The notes beneath the pieces were generated by a model that was not told where the DNA came from, did not search any database, and saw only the letters and a program-made list of their open reading frames with translations. From Priestia megaterium (GTDB lineage: Bacteria; Bacillota; Bacilli; Bacillales; Bacillaceae_H): DNA of 64,000 bases. The position numbers and the translations under genes were made by a program. Of this stretch, positions 45,303 through 55,646 are shown piece by piece (positions within the stretch are counted from its first letter, which is position 1; every line of letters begins with the position of its first letter). The stretch covers positions 4,059,501 to 4,123,500 of the forward strand of contig NZ_CP023317.1 in the NCBI RefSeq assembly GCF_009497655.1, read 5' to 3'.

Positions 45303-45869
45303 TTATGATTTGATCAATGATAAAACTTCAGCTCTAGAACTTGCATCGTGTTCTAACACTCCACGCACAGCAGAAGTAATTGTCATAGCCCCAGGCTTTT
45401 TAATGCCTCGCATGGTCATACACATGTGCTCTGCTTCCACTACTACCATTACCCCGTGCGGCTCTAATGTTTCTACAATAGAATCCGCCACTGTAGATGT
45501 AATTCTCTCCTGAAGCTGAGGACGTTTCGCAACAGCTTCTACCGCTCTTGCCAGCTTACTTAAACCGGTCACTCGTCCGCCTTTTGGAATATACGCAACA
45601 TGAGCTTTTCCGTAAAAAGGCACTAAGTGGTGTTCACACATAGAGTAAAAAGGAATATCTTTTACAAGCACTAGCTCTTCATGATCTTCTCCAAAAACTG
45701 TTTTAAAATGCTCTTTTGGATCTTCATTCAACCCGGAAAAGACTTCCTCATACATTTTAGCTACTCGCTTTGGTGTATCTAATAATCCTTCACGGTTTGG
45801 ATCTTCGCCAATTGCTTCTAAAATTAGTCTCACAGCTTGTTCGATCTGTGGTTTATTTACAGATGACAT
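45303..45869 (-). CDS. folE: GTP cyclohydrolase I (FolE, MtrA)
   Basis: First step of folate synthesis, converting GTP to dihydroneopterin triphosphate; zinc enzyme. 188 aa. Zinc and catalytic residues lie in [20 protein letters not shown] and in [32 protein letters not shown] and [13 protein letters not shown] are conserved. ATG at 45869 has GGAGGG 7 nt upstream; the frame is open for five more codons. Confidence 0.97.
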   Translation of the reverse strand: MSSVNKPQIEQAVRLILEAIGEDPNREGLLDTPKRVAKMYEEVFSGLNEDPKEHFKTVFGEDHEELVLVKDIPFYSMCEHHLVPFYGKAHVAYIPKGGRVTGLSKLARAVEAVAKRPQLQERITSTVADSIVETLEPHGVMVVVEAEHMCMTMRGIKKPGAMTITSAVRGVLEHDASSRAEVLSLIKS

Positions 45870-45939
45870 GTTGTTGCCCTCCAATTCGTTGCATTACGAC
45901 TTTATGAAAAAAATTCTAGCATATGTATATACCAAAGGC

Positions 45940-45971
45940 AAAAAAGAAAGGTCGCAAATGTGCGACCTTTC
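45940..45971 (-). terminator. Terminator of hbs
   Basis: An 11-bp stem GAAAGGTCGCA/TGCGACCTTTC with a 4-nt loop and T-rich tail on the minus strand, about 50 nt after hbs. Confidence 0.85.
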
Positions 45972-46017
45972 AAAGCTCTTCATCAACGGCTATGAATAAA
46001 GCCATTTTATGTAGATA

Positions 46018-46290
46018 TTATTTTACAGCATCTTTAAGAGCTTTACCTGGTTTGAATGCAGGAACTTTGCTAGCAGGAATTTCGATTTCTTCGCCAGTTT
46101 GTGGATTGCGTCCTTTACGAGCAGCACGTTCACGTACTTCGAAGTTACCAAAACCGATAAGTTGAACTTTGTCCTCAGCTTTTAAAGCTTCTAAAATTGT
46201 ATCGAAAACAGCATCAACTGCTTTTGTAGCATCCTTTTTTGAAAGCTCACTTGCTTCTGCAACAGCATTAATTAATTCTGTCTTGTTCAT
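46018..46290 (-). CDS. hbs: DNA-binding protein HBsu (HU family)
   Basis: Nucleoid-associated HU protein, 90 aa, binding and bending DNA as a dimer. [32 protein letters not shown] forms the helical base. [45 protein letters not shown] contains the beta-arm with the proline tip. ATG at 46290 follows a strong GGAGGAGGTG; upstream in-frame codons are unlikely. Placement beside spoIVA is conserved. Confidence 0.98.
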   Translation of the reverse strand: MNKTELINAVAEASELSKKDATKAVDAVFDTILEALKAEDKVQLIGFGNFEVRERAARKGRNPQTGEEIEIPASKVPAFKPGKALKDAVK

Positions 46291-46426
46291 GCCATTCACC
46301 TCCTCCCAAAATCGGATCATATAATAACTAAAAACCTTGTTAGAAAAGGAATCTAGTAATTCGTTATATCTCATTCTTTAACAAAACAAATGGATATTAT
46401 ACATAACCTATGTATCGACAAGCCTA

Positions 46427-46455
46427 ATCATAAACGATTGAACTAAATAATTCAA
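46427..46455 (-). promoter_or_regulatory. Candidate sigma-A promoter of hbs
   Basis: TTGAAT (46455-46450), 17-nt spacer, TATGAT (46432-46427) on the minus strand, leaving a leader of about 130 nt. Confidence 0.5.
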
Positions 46456-46621
46456 TGTTTTTCATTCATCTGCCGTATGTATGTAGTGAAAACAGTATGA
46501 TCGATCGATTTCTGTTAAAAGATTAACATATTGAACAAGGCATAGCAAGCAGAAAATAACGCAGGAATAGGATAACCACGCGTTCTATCACAATATATGT
46601 AAAGTTTTGTATGATCTATCC

Positions 46622-46651
46622 AAAAAGAAGAGGCTCCTTTATGAGGAGCCT
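46622..46651 (-). terminator. Terminator of spoIVA
   Basis: An 8-bp stem AGGCTCCT/AGGAGCCT and a T-rich tail on the minus strand, 13 nt after spoIVA. Confidence 0.8.
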
Positions 46652-46663
46652 AACCTTATATTC

Positions 46664-48142
46664 TTATAAAATAATCGCGATTAAACCTCCAGATCCTTCG
46701 TTAATAATCCGTTCTAGCGTTTCTTTTAACTTATATCGCGCATTTTCAGGCATCAGCGACAGCTTTCCTTGAATCCCTTCTCTTACGATTGAACTTAGAG
46801 AGCGGCCAAATATATCTGAATTCCAAATTGAAAGCGGATCATCTTCAAAGTCTTGCATCAAATAACGAACTAATTCTTCGCTTTGCTTCTCCGTTCCGAT
46901 AATCGGCGCAAATTCTGATTCTACATCCACTTTAATCATGTGTATAGAAGGTGCCACTGCTTTTAAACGAACTCCAAAACGCGATCCTTGGCGAATAATT
47001 TCAGGTTCATCAAGGCTCATATCTGAAAGCGAAGGTGCAGCTACACCATAACCCGTTTGCTTAACCATGCGAAGTGCATCAGAGACTTGATCATACTCGG
47101 TTTTTGCATGCACAAAGTCTTGCATTAACTGCAGCAAATGATCTCTTCCGCGAATTTCTACTCCCACGATTTCTTTCAAAATCTGATCATATAAGTCATC
47201 TGGAGCGTATAAGTCAATTTCGGCAATCCCCTGCCCCATCTCAATTCCGGCTAATCGAGCCTGATCGATAAACTCAAACTGGCTAAATTGCTCTACTACC
47301 CGTTCAACGTCTCTCAGTCTCTTAATATCTTTTACCGTTTCTTTAACGGCTTCTTGATAGCTTTCACGCAGCCAATGTTTATCTTTTAAAATCATTACCC
47401 AGCTTGGTAGATTAACGTTGACTTCTAATACAGGGAACTCGTATAGTGCTTCTCTTAATACGTTCATCACATCAGTATCGCGCATGCTTTCCACACTCAT
47501 CGCTAATACTGGGATATCATATTTTTCATTAAGCTTTGCACGAAGCTTTTCTGTATCGGGATGATATGGCTGTACGGTATTAATAACCATGATAAATGGT
47601 TTGCCTACTTCTTTTAGCTCATTAATGACGCGCTCTTCTGCTTCCACGTAATCTTGACGAGGTATATCTCCAATTGAGCCATCTGTTGTAATGACGACAC
47701 CAATCGTTGAGTGTTCTTGAATGACCTTTCTCGTTCCAATTTCAGCCGCTTCGTGAAATGGAATTGGTTCTTCATACCAAGGTGTATTGATCATTCGAGG
47801 TCCATTTTCATCTTCGTACCCTTTAGCGCCTGGCACTGTATATCCTACACAATCTACTAACCGTATGTTAACTTCTAGCCCGTCATCTACCAAAACATTG
47901 ACTGCTTGATTCGGTACGAATTTTGGCTCAGTTGTCATAATCGTTTTTCCAGCTGCACTTTGTGGTAGTTCATCTTGTGTGCGAGCTCTTTCTGCCTCGT
48001 TCTCGATGTGAGGCAGGACCACCAGCTCCATAAACTTTTTAATAAATGTAGATTTTCCTGTTCGAACTGCTCCCACCACACCTAAATATATATCGCCTCC
48101 TGTACGTTCAGCGATATCTTTAAATACATCCACCTTTTCCAA
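46664..48142 (-). CDS. spoIVA: Stage IV sporulation protein A (spore coat ATPase)
   Basis: Mother-cell protein that polymerises on the forespore surface using ATP and forms the basement layer of the coat. 492 aa, the standard length. The TRAFAC-type Walker A motif GAVRTGKST is at about residues 24-32. LVDCVGYTVPGAKGYEDENGPRMI and TTDGSIGDIPRQDYVEAEERVI are conserved. The extreme C-terminus GSGGLIAIIL is the SpoVM/membrane-interacting tail. It starts with TTG, GGAGGGG being about 5 nt upstream. A sigma-E promoter is expected but I could not place it. Confidence 0.97.
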   Translation of the reverse strand: MEKVDVFKDIAERTGGDIYLGVVGAVRTGKSTFIKKFMELVVLPHIENEAERARTQDELPQSAAGKTIMTTEPKFVPNQAVNVLVDDGLEVNIRLVDCVGYTVPGAKGYEDENGPRMINTPWYEEPIPFHEAAEIGTRKVIQEHSTIGVVITTDGSIGDIPRQDYVEAEERVINELKEVGKPFIMVINTVQPYHPDTEKLRAKLNEKYDIPVLAMSVESMRDTDVMNVLREALYEFPVLEVNVNLPSWVMILKDKHWLRESYQEAVKETVKDIKRLRDVERVVEQFSQFEFIDQARLAGIEMGQGIAEIDLYAPDDLYDQILKEIVGVEIRGRDHLLQLMQDFVHAKTEYDQVSDALRMVKQTGYGVAAPSLSDMSLDEPEIIRQGSRFGVRLKAVAPSIHMIKVDVESEFAPIIGTEKQSEELVRYLMQDFEDDPLSIWNSDIFGRSLSSIVREGIQGKLSLMPENARYKLKETLERIINEGSGGLIAIIL

Positions 48143-48319
48143 AAGATCCCCTCCGATCTATGAGTTCATGGAATATGACATCCATTGCGAGAGTAAATTA
48201 GGACACTATATAGTTATGACGTTGTCCTATTAAAATATGACTTTTGATAGAAAAATTTATGATTTTTTTCATGCACATGCTGACTTAGTCATTCTGATTT
48301 TCATTATTGGTGTACAAGA

Positions 48320-48366
48320 AAGAGAAAACCCCTTCTCTCTGAATATTATTCAAGGAGAAGGGGTTC
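48320..48366 (-). terminator. Terminator of yphE-yphF
   Basis: An 11-bp stem AACCCCTTCTC/GAGAAGGGGTT and a pyrimidine-rich tail on the minus strand, just after yphF. Confidence 0.75.
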
Positions 48367-48371
48367 ATGAC

Positions 48372-49094
48372 TTATTTTTTAAAAAATATTGGTTCATTCT
48401 TATCGTTAACTGTATAAGGAAGAGAGTAAGCAGGTACAAAATCACTGTTTTCCACAAGGAGCTTTCGGATATCTTCACCCGGTTTGTAGGAGCTTTTATG
48501 CTTTTGAATGGCATCATACAAATCAGGACGATAATCTACAAATACATCTCCCTGCCCATTAACAATTAAAGAAAGACTATTCCCTGTATACGGGCTAGTA
48601 ACGACAGGGGGTTCTTTCATATTCAATTTCTTATAGTTAATAGAGAATACGCCGGGAGCGATGACGTCTTTAAACGGTACGTACCCTTTATGGTTTTGAC
48701 GGTATATATTCAAATGTACATTAACATCTTGAATCGTATCCGCCATCCGTAAGTCTAATAATTTAACCGTGGGCTTTGTTTCTGCATCCACAAGCACGTA
48801 CGCAAATATCCCTCCGCTTTCATACGAATTCCCAGGTGCGTCTTGCATGTATCTAGGAACAATTTTTGTAAAGTCAATCGGATATTTTTGATAAATCGGC
48901 GTGTCCATATCTTTCGTTTTTATCGGCAATAAGCCTCCGCTTTCTTCTTTAAATTGATCAACGGCCGTTTGTACGGAAGCAACTTGATCTTTATAAGGAA
49001 CTTGATTTTGAGACATTCTTTCCGTCGGGTACAAACAACCGGATAATACAAAAATGGTTAACCCAACAATAGACGTTAGCATGAATTTTTTCAT
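48372..49094 (-). CDS. yphF: YphF, putative lipoprotein
   Basis: 240-aa predicted lipoprotein of unknown function. The signal peptide MKKFMLTSIVGLTIFVLSGC ends in the lipobox LSGC. The mature protein has no recognised catalytic motif; segments such as DFTKIVPRYMQDAPGNSYESGGIFAYVLVD are conserved in Bacillus YphF. ATG at 49094 is favoured over the GTG three codons before because GGGTGAGG can then act as ribosome site. It is downstream of yphE by 24 bp. Confidence 0.88.
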   Translation of the reverse strand: MKKFMLTSIVGLTIFVLSGCLYPTERMSQNQVPYKDQVASVQTAVDQFKEESGGLLPIKTKDMDTPIYQKYPIDFTKIVPRYMQDAPGNSYESGGIFAYVLVDAETKPTVKLLDLRMADTIQDVNVHLNIYRQNHKGYVPFKDVIAPGVFSINYKKLNMKEPPVVTSPYTGNSLSLIVNGQGDVFVDYRPDLYDAIQKHKSSYKPGEDIRKLLVENSDFVPAYSLPYTVNDKNEPIFFKK

Positions 49095-49118
49095 TTTCCT
49101 CACCCTACCATATGTACA

Positions 49119-49322
49119 TTAAGCATCTGTCGGACCGCTGAATACAACAATTACCATAATAAGACCTGCTACAATCATGAGCGAATAGGCAATGAAAGCG
49201 AGTACAATTTTACCAACGCGGTTCGTGATTTTATAACGACTAAAGTAAATAGAAAATACCGCAATAAACATAAATACAATGGAACCCAATGAAATCCACA
49301 TCTTTAACAAACCTGGCGACAA
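49119..49322 (-). CDS. yphE: YphE, DUF2768 small membrane protein
   Basis: 67-aa protein with two membrane segments (about residues 8-27 and 38-62) around the basic turn SRYKITNRVGK. It starts with TTG, 10 nt after GGAG, giving MSPGLLKMWISLG, the usual family start. Function unknown. It forms a unit with yphF, as in B. subtilis. Confidence 0.85.
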   Translation of the reverse strand: MSPGLLKMWISLGSIVFMFIAVFSIYFSRYKITNRVGKIVLAFIAYSLMIVAGLIMVIVVFSGPTDA

Positions 49323-49636
49323 ATTGCATCCACTCCTTTTTTCACCGTTATTATAACATAAGGACTTATAGTTAAGACGGATATTAATAGAACATTCTAA
49401 ATTTAATATTTATTTACCTTCCATTGATTTACGCTCTATAGTAATTACTTTCCTATTAAATTGACAAATTCCTGCTTTTTCACATAAAAAAATCGAAGCG
49501 AAGGGGGCTCTTCGCTTCGACCGTAACTAAATATTCCCATACTAACAGTTCTACTCATCTTTATTTACACGTTATTTTATGCAAGTAAATGATTTTGGGT
49601 ATCACCAATTGCCTATTTTTTCATATTTCTTTGCAC
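49323..49636. other. Intergenic region between yphE and gpsA
   Basis: 314 bp without a supported gene. It contains the gpsA terminator (49486-49521) and AT-rich DNA that should hold the yphE promoter. The minus strand between 49323 and 49480 shows no clear paired -35/-10. Confidence 0.5.
49486..49521 (-). terminator. Terminator of der-gpsA
   Basis: An 11-bp stem TCGAAGCGAAG and its complement with T7 on the minus strand, about 115 nt after gpsA. Confidence 0.8.
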
Positions 49637-50668
49637 TTAATTTAATTTTTCTCCTAAAACATTCGCTAAATCTTCCATTTCATGTGTTTTAGTACGAGAC
49701 ATAAGCGCGTCTACTGCATCTTTTGCCTTCACATCATTAAACAGTACATTATATAAAGCATCAGCAATCGGCATTTTCACGTCGTATTTTTGAGATAGCT
49801 GGTAAGCTGCTTTCGTCGTGCGTACACCTTCTACAACCATTCCCATATTTTCTAATACTTCGTCTAAATTTTTGCCTTTTCCAAGAAGATTACCAGCGCG
49901 CCAATTTCGAGAATGAACGCTTGTACACGTTACAATCAAGTCTCCAATCCCGGTTAAACCTGAGAACGTCAGAGGATTGGCGCCAAGCACCGTACCTAAA
50001 CGAGCGATTTCAGCTAAGCCACGAGTCATAAGAGCGGCCTTCGCATTGTCACCATATCCAAGTCCATCCGTAATACCAGCAGCAAGAGCAATAATATTTT
50101 TTAACGCTCCCCCAATTTCCACACCAATCACATCAGGATTTGTATAAACACGGAAGTACTGTTGATTATTAAATAAATCCTGTACTTTTTCTGCTGCTTG
50201 TATATTTGTTGAAGCTGACGTCACGGTTGTCGGCTGCCTTCTACTTACTTCTTCAGCATGACTCGGGCCTGATAAGACAACGATGTCTTTTGTATCAATT
50301 TCTTGTTGAATCATTTGAGATATACGTAAAAGAGAATCCGGTTCAATTCCTTTACTTACGTGAACAATTGTAAACAGTTCATCGGTAAGGGATTTTAGCT
50401 GTTGCAACACTTCACGAATGGCCTTCGTTGGAACAGCTAAAATAAGGGTTTCAACACCCTCTATTGCCTTTTCTAATGACGTAAAACCTTTAATCTGATG
50501 AGGAAGCTCTACACCAGGCAGATATTTTTCATTCTGATGCGTCTCGTTGATTTGATCAATGACTTGTTGTCTATGTCCCCAAATGCGAACATCGTGTCCA
50601 TTTTCCGCCAATACGAAAGCTAATGCAGTTCCCCAACTCCCTGCTCCTAGTACAGCTATTCTTTCCAC
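49637..50668 (-). CDS. gpsA: Glycerol-3-phosphate dehydrogenase (NAD(P)+)
   Basis: Reduces dihydroxyacetone phosphate to sn-glycerol 3-phosphate for phospholipid synthesis. 343 aa. Rossmann motif [20 protein letters not shown] at the N-terminus, then [75 protein letters not shown] and [13 protein letters not shown]. The GTG at 50668 gives the conserved start [10 protein letters not shown]; a GTG three codons upstream is also possible. It follows der by 17 bp. Confidence 0.96.
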   Translation of the reverse strand: MERIAVLGAGSWGTALAFVLAENGHDVRIWGHRQQVIDQINETHQNEKYLPGVELPHQIKGFTSLEKAIEGVETLILAVPTKAIREVLQQLKSLTDELFTIVHVSKGIEPDSLLRISQMIQQEIDTKDIVVLSGPSHAEEVSRRQPTTVTSASTNIQAAEKVQDLFNNQQYFRVYTNPDVIGVEIGGALKNIIALAAGITDGLGYGDNAKAALMTRGLAEIARLGTVLGANPLTFSGLTGIGDLIVTCTSVHSRNWRAGNLLGKGKNLDEVLENMGMVVEGVRTTKAAYQLSQKYDVKMPIADALYNVLFNDVKAKDAVDALMSRTKTHEMEDLANVLGEKLN

Positions 50669-50685
50669 GCCGATCACATCCTCTG

Positions 50686-51996
50686 TTATTTTCTTGGTCT
50701 TGCAATAATTTTAATTGGAGTTCCTTCGAATCCAAAAGCTTCACGAAGCTTATTTTCTAAGAAACGTTTATATGAAAAATGCATTAGCTCAGGATCATTT
50801 ACAAACACAACAAAAGTTGGCGGCTTGATTGCTACTTGAGTTGTGTAATAGATTTTTAAGCGGTTGCCGTTGTGAGTAGGCGTAGGGTTCATTGCTACTG
50901 CATCCATAATTACATCGTTTAAGATGCTTGTTTCTACACGTACCGCATGGCTTTCGCTTGCAAGATCAATCATTGGCAATAGCGTATGCGTACGTTTTTT
51001 CGTTTTAGCTGAAAGGAATACAATTGGAGCATATGTTAAGAACTGAAAATGCTCGCGTATATTTTCTTCAAATTTTTTCATTGTTTTTTCATCTTTTTCT
51101 ACTGTATCCCATTTGTTCACAACAATGACGACAGCTTTTCCAGCTTCTTGTGCATAGCCAGCAATTTTCTTATCTTGTTCAATAATACCCTCTTCAGCAT
51201 TTAATACAATTAAGACAACGTCTGAGCGTTCAATTGCCTTTAATGCGCGAAGTACGCTGTATTTTTCAGTACTCTCGTACACTTTTCCACGCTTTCTCAT
51301 TCCAGCTGTATCAATAACAACATATTCTTGATCTTCTTTTGTAAACTTCGTATCAATAGCATCGCGTGTCGTACCGGCGAGATCACTGACAATAACACGA
51401 TCTTCACCTAGAAGAGCATTAACTAATGAAGATTTCCCTACGTTAGGACGACCAATCAATGAAAATTTAATGACGTCTTCTCCGTAGTCTTCGTCTTTTT
51501 CTTTTGGAAAATGCTTAGCTGCCTCGTCTAACAGGTCACCTAAACCTAAACCATGCGTTCCTGAGATTGGGAACGGTTCTCCATATCCTAGTGCGTAGAA
51601 ATCATAGATTAATTCTCTCATTTCAGGATTATCTACTTTATTAACGGCTAGGACGACGGGCTTTTTGGATTTGTATAAAATTTTCGCCACTTCTTCATCA
51701 GCTGCAGTAATTCCATCGCGTCCATTCACTAGAAAAATGATTACGTCCGCTTCATCAATTGCAATTTCTGCCTGCTGTTTGATTTGTTCTAAAAATGGCT
51801 CATCTCCAATATCAATACCGCCAGTATCAATAATGTTAAAGTCCAAATTCAGCCACTCACCTGAACTATAGATACGATCACGAGTTACACCCGGAATATC
51901 TTCTACAATAGATACTCGCTCTCCTACAATTCGGTTGAAAATTGTTGATTTTCCTACGTTGGGACGACCAACAATCGCAATAATTGGTTTTGGCAT
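50686..51996 (-). CDS. der: Ribosome biogenesis GTPase Der (EngA)
   Basis: Essential double GTPase for 50S subunit assembly, 436 aa. Two G domains: GRPNVGKST (residues 10-18) with DTPG-like DTGG, and GRPNVGKSS (about 183-191) with [14 protein letters not shown] and NKWD specificity motifs are present. The C-terminal KH-like domain ends [10 protein letters not shown]. Position upstream of gpsA is conserved. Confidence 0.98.
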   Translation of the reverse strand: MPKPIIAIVGRPNVGKSTIFNRIVGERVSIVEDIPGVTRDRIYSSGEWLNLDFNIIDTGGIDIGDEPFLEQIKQQAEIAIDEADVIIFLVNGRDGITAADEEVAKILYKSKKPVVLAVNKVDNPEMRELIYDFYALGYGEPFPISGTHGLGLGDLLDEAAKHFPKEKDEDYGEDVIKFSLIGRPNVGKSSLVNALLGEDRVIVSDLAGTTRDAIDTKFTKEDQEYVVIDTAGMRKRGKVYESTEKYSVLRALKAIERSDVVLIVLNAEEGIIEQDKKIAGYAQEAGKAVVIVVNKWDTVEKDEKTMKKFEENIREHFQFLTYAPIVFLSAKTKKRTHTLLPMIDLASESHAVRVETSILNDVIMDAVAMNPTPTHNGNRLKIYYTTQVAIKPPTFVVFVNDPELMHFSYKRFLENKLREAFGFEGTPIKIIARPRK

Positions 51997-52293
51997 ACGA
52001 TTCTTCCCTTTCCTTGATCTTTTTTATGTATCGGCAACCAGTCTTTAATCGACTAAAGGTATTTATCTACATGTACAAATAAATAAGATCATTCGTTTTT
52101 CAAAAATTGAGGCCATGCAGCGTGGCATGACCTCTACTAATCGATCATAAGCGATAAAGCAGGATTTTTATCAGCTCTTTCTTATACTGAACTGATTAAC
52201 TGCCTATCCGCTGAATAAGCATTACTCTTTCAATCAAACAATTTTATCAAAAATCACCGGTAACAACAATATAATTTTACGAAATCTCTTCTT
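51997..52293. other. Intergenic region between der and yphA
   Basis: 297 bp with no supported gene. It includes a terminator for yphA (52101-52134) and AT-rich DNA leading to der. Confidence 0.45.
52101..52134 (-). terminator. Probable terminator of yphA
   Basis: On the minus strand a 10-bp stem GAGGTCATGC/GCATGGCCTC (one U-G pair) is followed by a T5 tract; it lies about 160 nt past yphA. Confidence 0.6.
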
Positions 52294-52899
52294 CTATTTG
52301 TAAGTACTTTGCTTTTGCCTGTGAGACTTCAGCACGTACAAATCTAAATAAGCAGAGAAATAAACCAGCATCTCCCAAATAAACATCGCTCCTACTGCTG
52401 TGGCTAAAACGTCGAGTGTACGAAGAGACCCTATTTCATAAGATGCGATATCCCGAATGACAACTGCGTATAAAAAGTCTCCTCCAACTACACCTAAAAT
52501 GATTGCTGCGAATCTTTTTTCAGCATCTTTAACCACCATAAAGCAAATATATAAGATAAGTCCAGTCAAAATCCACTTACGATCAATAAAAATCCAGACA
52601 GGATCATAGAGCTCAAGTAAACAAAAACTAGCATAGGCAATTATTATAATGCCGCATACAATAACATAATATAACTGCTGAAATCGGCTGTAGCCTGAAG
52701 CATACACACACGCTACTCCCACTAAAAACAAAGCGGTGTAGCTACATGAAAACTGAGTCATATGCATGTTCATTCCGCTTAGGAGTATACTGATTAATAT
52801 AATGGCTGCTACCTTCCAACGCCTAGCTGTTTTGGGCATAAGAAAAGTCGCAACAATCCATCCCATCCACGAAAGCCAATAAAAGAAAATTCCGTCCAC
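52294..52899 (-). CDS. yphA: YphA family membrane protein
   Basis: 201-aa polytopic membrane protein with about six hydrophobic segments. GTG at 52899 gives the start MDGIFFYWLSWMGWIVATFLMPKTARRWK, like B. subtilis YphA; GGGGAGG is 11 nt upstream, whereas the GTG four codons earlier directly abuts it. Function unknown. It lies divergent from ypzI. Confidence 0.82.
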   Translation of the reverse strand: MDGIFFYWLSWMGWIVATFLMPKTARRWKVAAIILISILLSGMNMHMTQFSCSYTALFLVGVACVYASGYSRFQQLYYVIVCGIIIIAYASFCLLELYDPVWIFIDRKWILTGLILYICFMVVKDAEKRFAAIILGVVGGDFLYAVVIRDIASYEIGSLRTLDVLATAVGAMFIWEMLVYFSAYLDLYVLKSHRQKQSTYK

Positions 52900-53019
52900 T
52901 GAATATGGCACCTCCCCTATCTGTCATCAGTATGTATCAATTTTGGAAAACTTAATCGGAGTTTTAGAATAGAACCGCTTATTTTGGACAACCTATCAGA
53001 AAAAAGGAGGGAATATAAA

Positions 53020-53157
53020 ATGGGAAAAGATCGTCAAGAGAAAAAATTAAAGGAATCAAAACGAGTTGAATCTGACCGTGATCAAGGACTTCACTATCCG
53101 GGAGCAACTAGCTTGCAAAGTCCTGAAGAAGCGCGCGAGTTAAATGAGCATAAATAA
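53020..53157 (+). CDS. ypzI: YpzI family small protein
   Basis: 45-aa highly charged protein: MGKDRQEKKLKESKRVESD is followed by QGLHYPGATSLQSPEEAREL. This closely matches my memory of B. subtilis YpzI (MGKDRQEKKLKxSxRVESDRDQ). AAAGGAGGG lies 10 nt before the ATG and a strong terminator follows immediately. No membrane segment. Function unknown. It is on the plus strand, against its neighbours. Confidence 0.85.
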   Translation: MGKDRQEKKLKESKRVESDRDQGLHYPGATSLQSPEEARELNEHK

Positions 53158-53189
53158 AAAAATGCGCTGACTAAGTCAGCGCATTTTTT
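53156..53189. terminator. Bidirectional terminator between ypzI and the MFS gene
   Basis: A 14-bp stem AAAAATGCGCTGAC and its complement with a 3-nt loop and A/T tracts on both sides. Confidence 0.88.
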
Positions 53190-54402
53190 ATTTTAAAACT
53201 GGATGTGAAACAGGATAGGAACGTTCTTTCTTTCCTGTAAACAAAAAGAGAACTCCTCCCACTAACAATAGTGCTCCTGACAAATAAAATCCGAATTCCA
53301 TACTTCCAAGTTTATCTGCAAAATATCCGGTAATGTAAGGTGCAAAGATCGATGACAGCATGCCGCTGAAGTTAAAAAAACCGTACACTTTAGAGTACAT
53401 GGAAGAGGGAGTAATATCCGCCATATACGAAATTAAAATCGGATCTAATGCTAATTTCCCTATCAGACCGTACACAATTAAGCCGATTAATAGCCAAGAA
53501 TAACTCTCTGTATAGGGAATAAAAAATTGACATAAAGCGCCCGCTACTGACAAACTCACAATTAATGCTTTTTTATTTGCAATTCGATCCGATATATATC
53601 CAAAGAAGATTGCTCCTGGAATAGACGCCCACGGTACTAAAGATGCTATGATGCCTGTTTGAGACCCTTCTAAGCCGCGCGAGTGCTGCAAATAATAAGG
53701 AAGCCACGTCAGCATCCCAAAAAATCCGTAAAGAGAGCAGAAGATTAAAATGTATACGAAAATATGATTTTTTGTAAATAATACTTTTAGCGACTGCTTT
53801 GTTTCTTTATTTAGCGAATTTTTTTCTTGATCCCTTTGCTTATCTTTTACAAAGAAAGCTATTAAAATAGCTATTACTATAGTCGGAATAGCAAATAAGT
53901 AAAAAGTAAACTGCCAGTCTTTTTCTAACGTATATGTAATGTATGTAGAACCGATAAAACCAAGCGATATACCAAAAGCCATTCCACTATTGATGAGCGC
54001 AGACACTAGACCTCGGTATCGTTCAGACGTGATGCTTGAAGAAATTCCGTATTGTGAACCATAATACGTTCCTTCTCCAAGTCCTGTCAGCGCCCGCATG
54101 AGCAAGAACATACCAAAAGTAGTCGTAAGTCCTGTAAAGAATGTGGCAACTCCAAACAAAATGTATCCAGCCACTAAGATCTTAACGCGACCAAATCGAT
54201 CTGCCAAAAAACCCGTTGGAATCTGCATAGCTGCATACGCTGCAAAAAATACGGTAGACATTAGCCCAAGTTCAGCTTTATTAAGATCCCACTGCGCACC
54301 GATATCTCCCATAACTGGAGATAAAATATTACGATCTGCATACATGAAAACCCAGCCTAAAAAGAAAAGAAAAATTGTAAATATAGGATGTCCCTTTTTC
54401 AT
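53188..54402 (-). CDS. Major facilitator superfamily transporter
   Basis: 404-aa membrane protein with about 12 predicted helices. MFS motif A is GFLADRFGRVKILVAG (about residues 63-78), with GYISDRIANKKALIV as its second-half copy. ALTGLGEGTYYG resembles the anion:cation symporter (hexuronate/sugar-phosphate-like) group, but the substrate cannot be told. It interrupts the ypzI-fni order known from B. subtilis. A cre-like site lies about 113 nt upstream of the start and a TATAAT at 54449-54444, so carbon-source control is plausible. Confidence 0.88.
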   Translation of the reverse strand: MKKGHPIFTIFLFFLGWVFMYADRNILSPVMGDIGAQWDLNKAELGLMSTVFFAAYAAMQIPTGFLADRFGRVKILVAGYILFGVATFFTGLTTTFGMFLLMRALTGLGEGTYYGSQYGISSSITSERYRGLVSALINSGMAFGISLGFIGSTYITYTLEKDWQFTFYLFAIPTIVIAILIAFFVKDKQRDQEKNSLNKETKQSLKVLFTKNHIFVYILIFCSLYGFFGMLTWLPYYLQHSRGLEGSQTGIIASLVPWASIPGAIFFGYISDRIANKKALIVSLSVAGALCQFFIPYTESYSWLLIGLIVYGLIGKLALDPILISYMADITPSSMYSKVYGFFNFSGMLSSIFAPYITGYFADKLGSMEFGFYLSGALLLVGGVLFLFTGKKERSYPVSHPVLK

Positions 54403-54515
54403 TACGCCACCTCTTTTTTCTGATTTTTCTGTTTATTTAACTTATTATAAGTGGCTAACGTTTGGGATTTCATGCTTTTTGTCACTTCTTCTGCCAATAT
54501 TTTTTGTTTTTTTAA

Positions 54516-54529
54516 TGAAAACGCGATCA
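54516..54529. promoter_or_regulatory. Candidate cre site upstream of the MFS transporter gene
   Basis: TGAAAACGCGATCA matches the CcpA core TGNAANCGNWWNCA except one W position, with A and T flanks as in the extended consensus. It lies between the fni terminator and the MFS promoter region. Confidence 0.45.
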
Positions 54530-54547
54530 TTCATCTTCTAAGGAAAT

Positions 54548-54579
54548 AAAAAAGCAAGCAGTTAACTGCTTGCTTTTTT
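54548..54579. terminator. Terminator of fni (palindromic, bidirectional)
   Basis: A perfect 32-nt palindrome centred on GTTAAC, with six A and six T at its ends, directly after fni. Confidence 0.85.
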
Positions 54580-54580
54580 A

Positions 54581-55633
<1,053 letters not shown>

Positions 55634-55646
55634 TCATCACCATTAC

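Larger units (their letters stand above)
46291..46663. other. Promoter region of hbs, after spoIVA
   Basis: 373 bp with no supported gene. It holds the spoIVA terminator and at least one hbs promoter, plus several AT-rich blocks that could be further promoters, as expected for this highly expressed gene. Confidence 0.5.

Noticed and set aside
48237-48569. 110-codon plus-strand frame over the 3' end of yphF
   Set aside because: Mostly antisense to yphF and its terminator, with no ribosome site or recognisable sequence.
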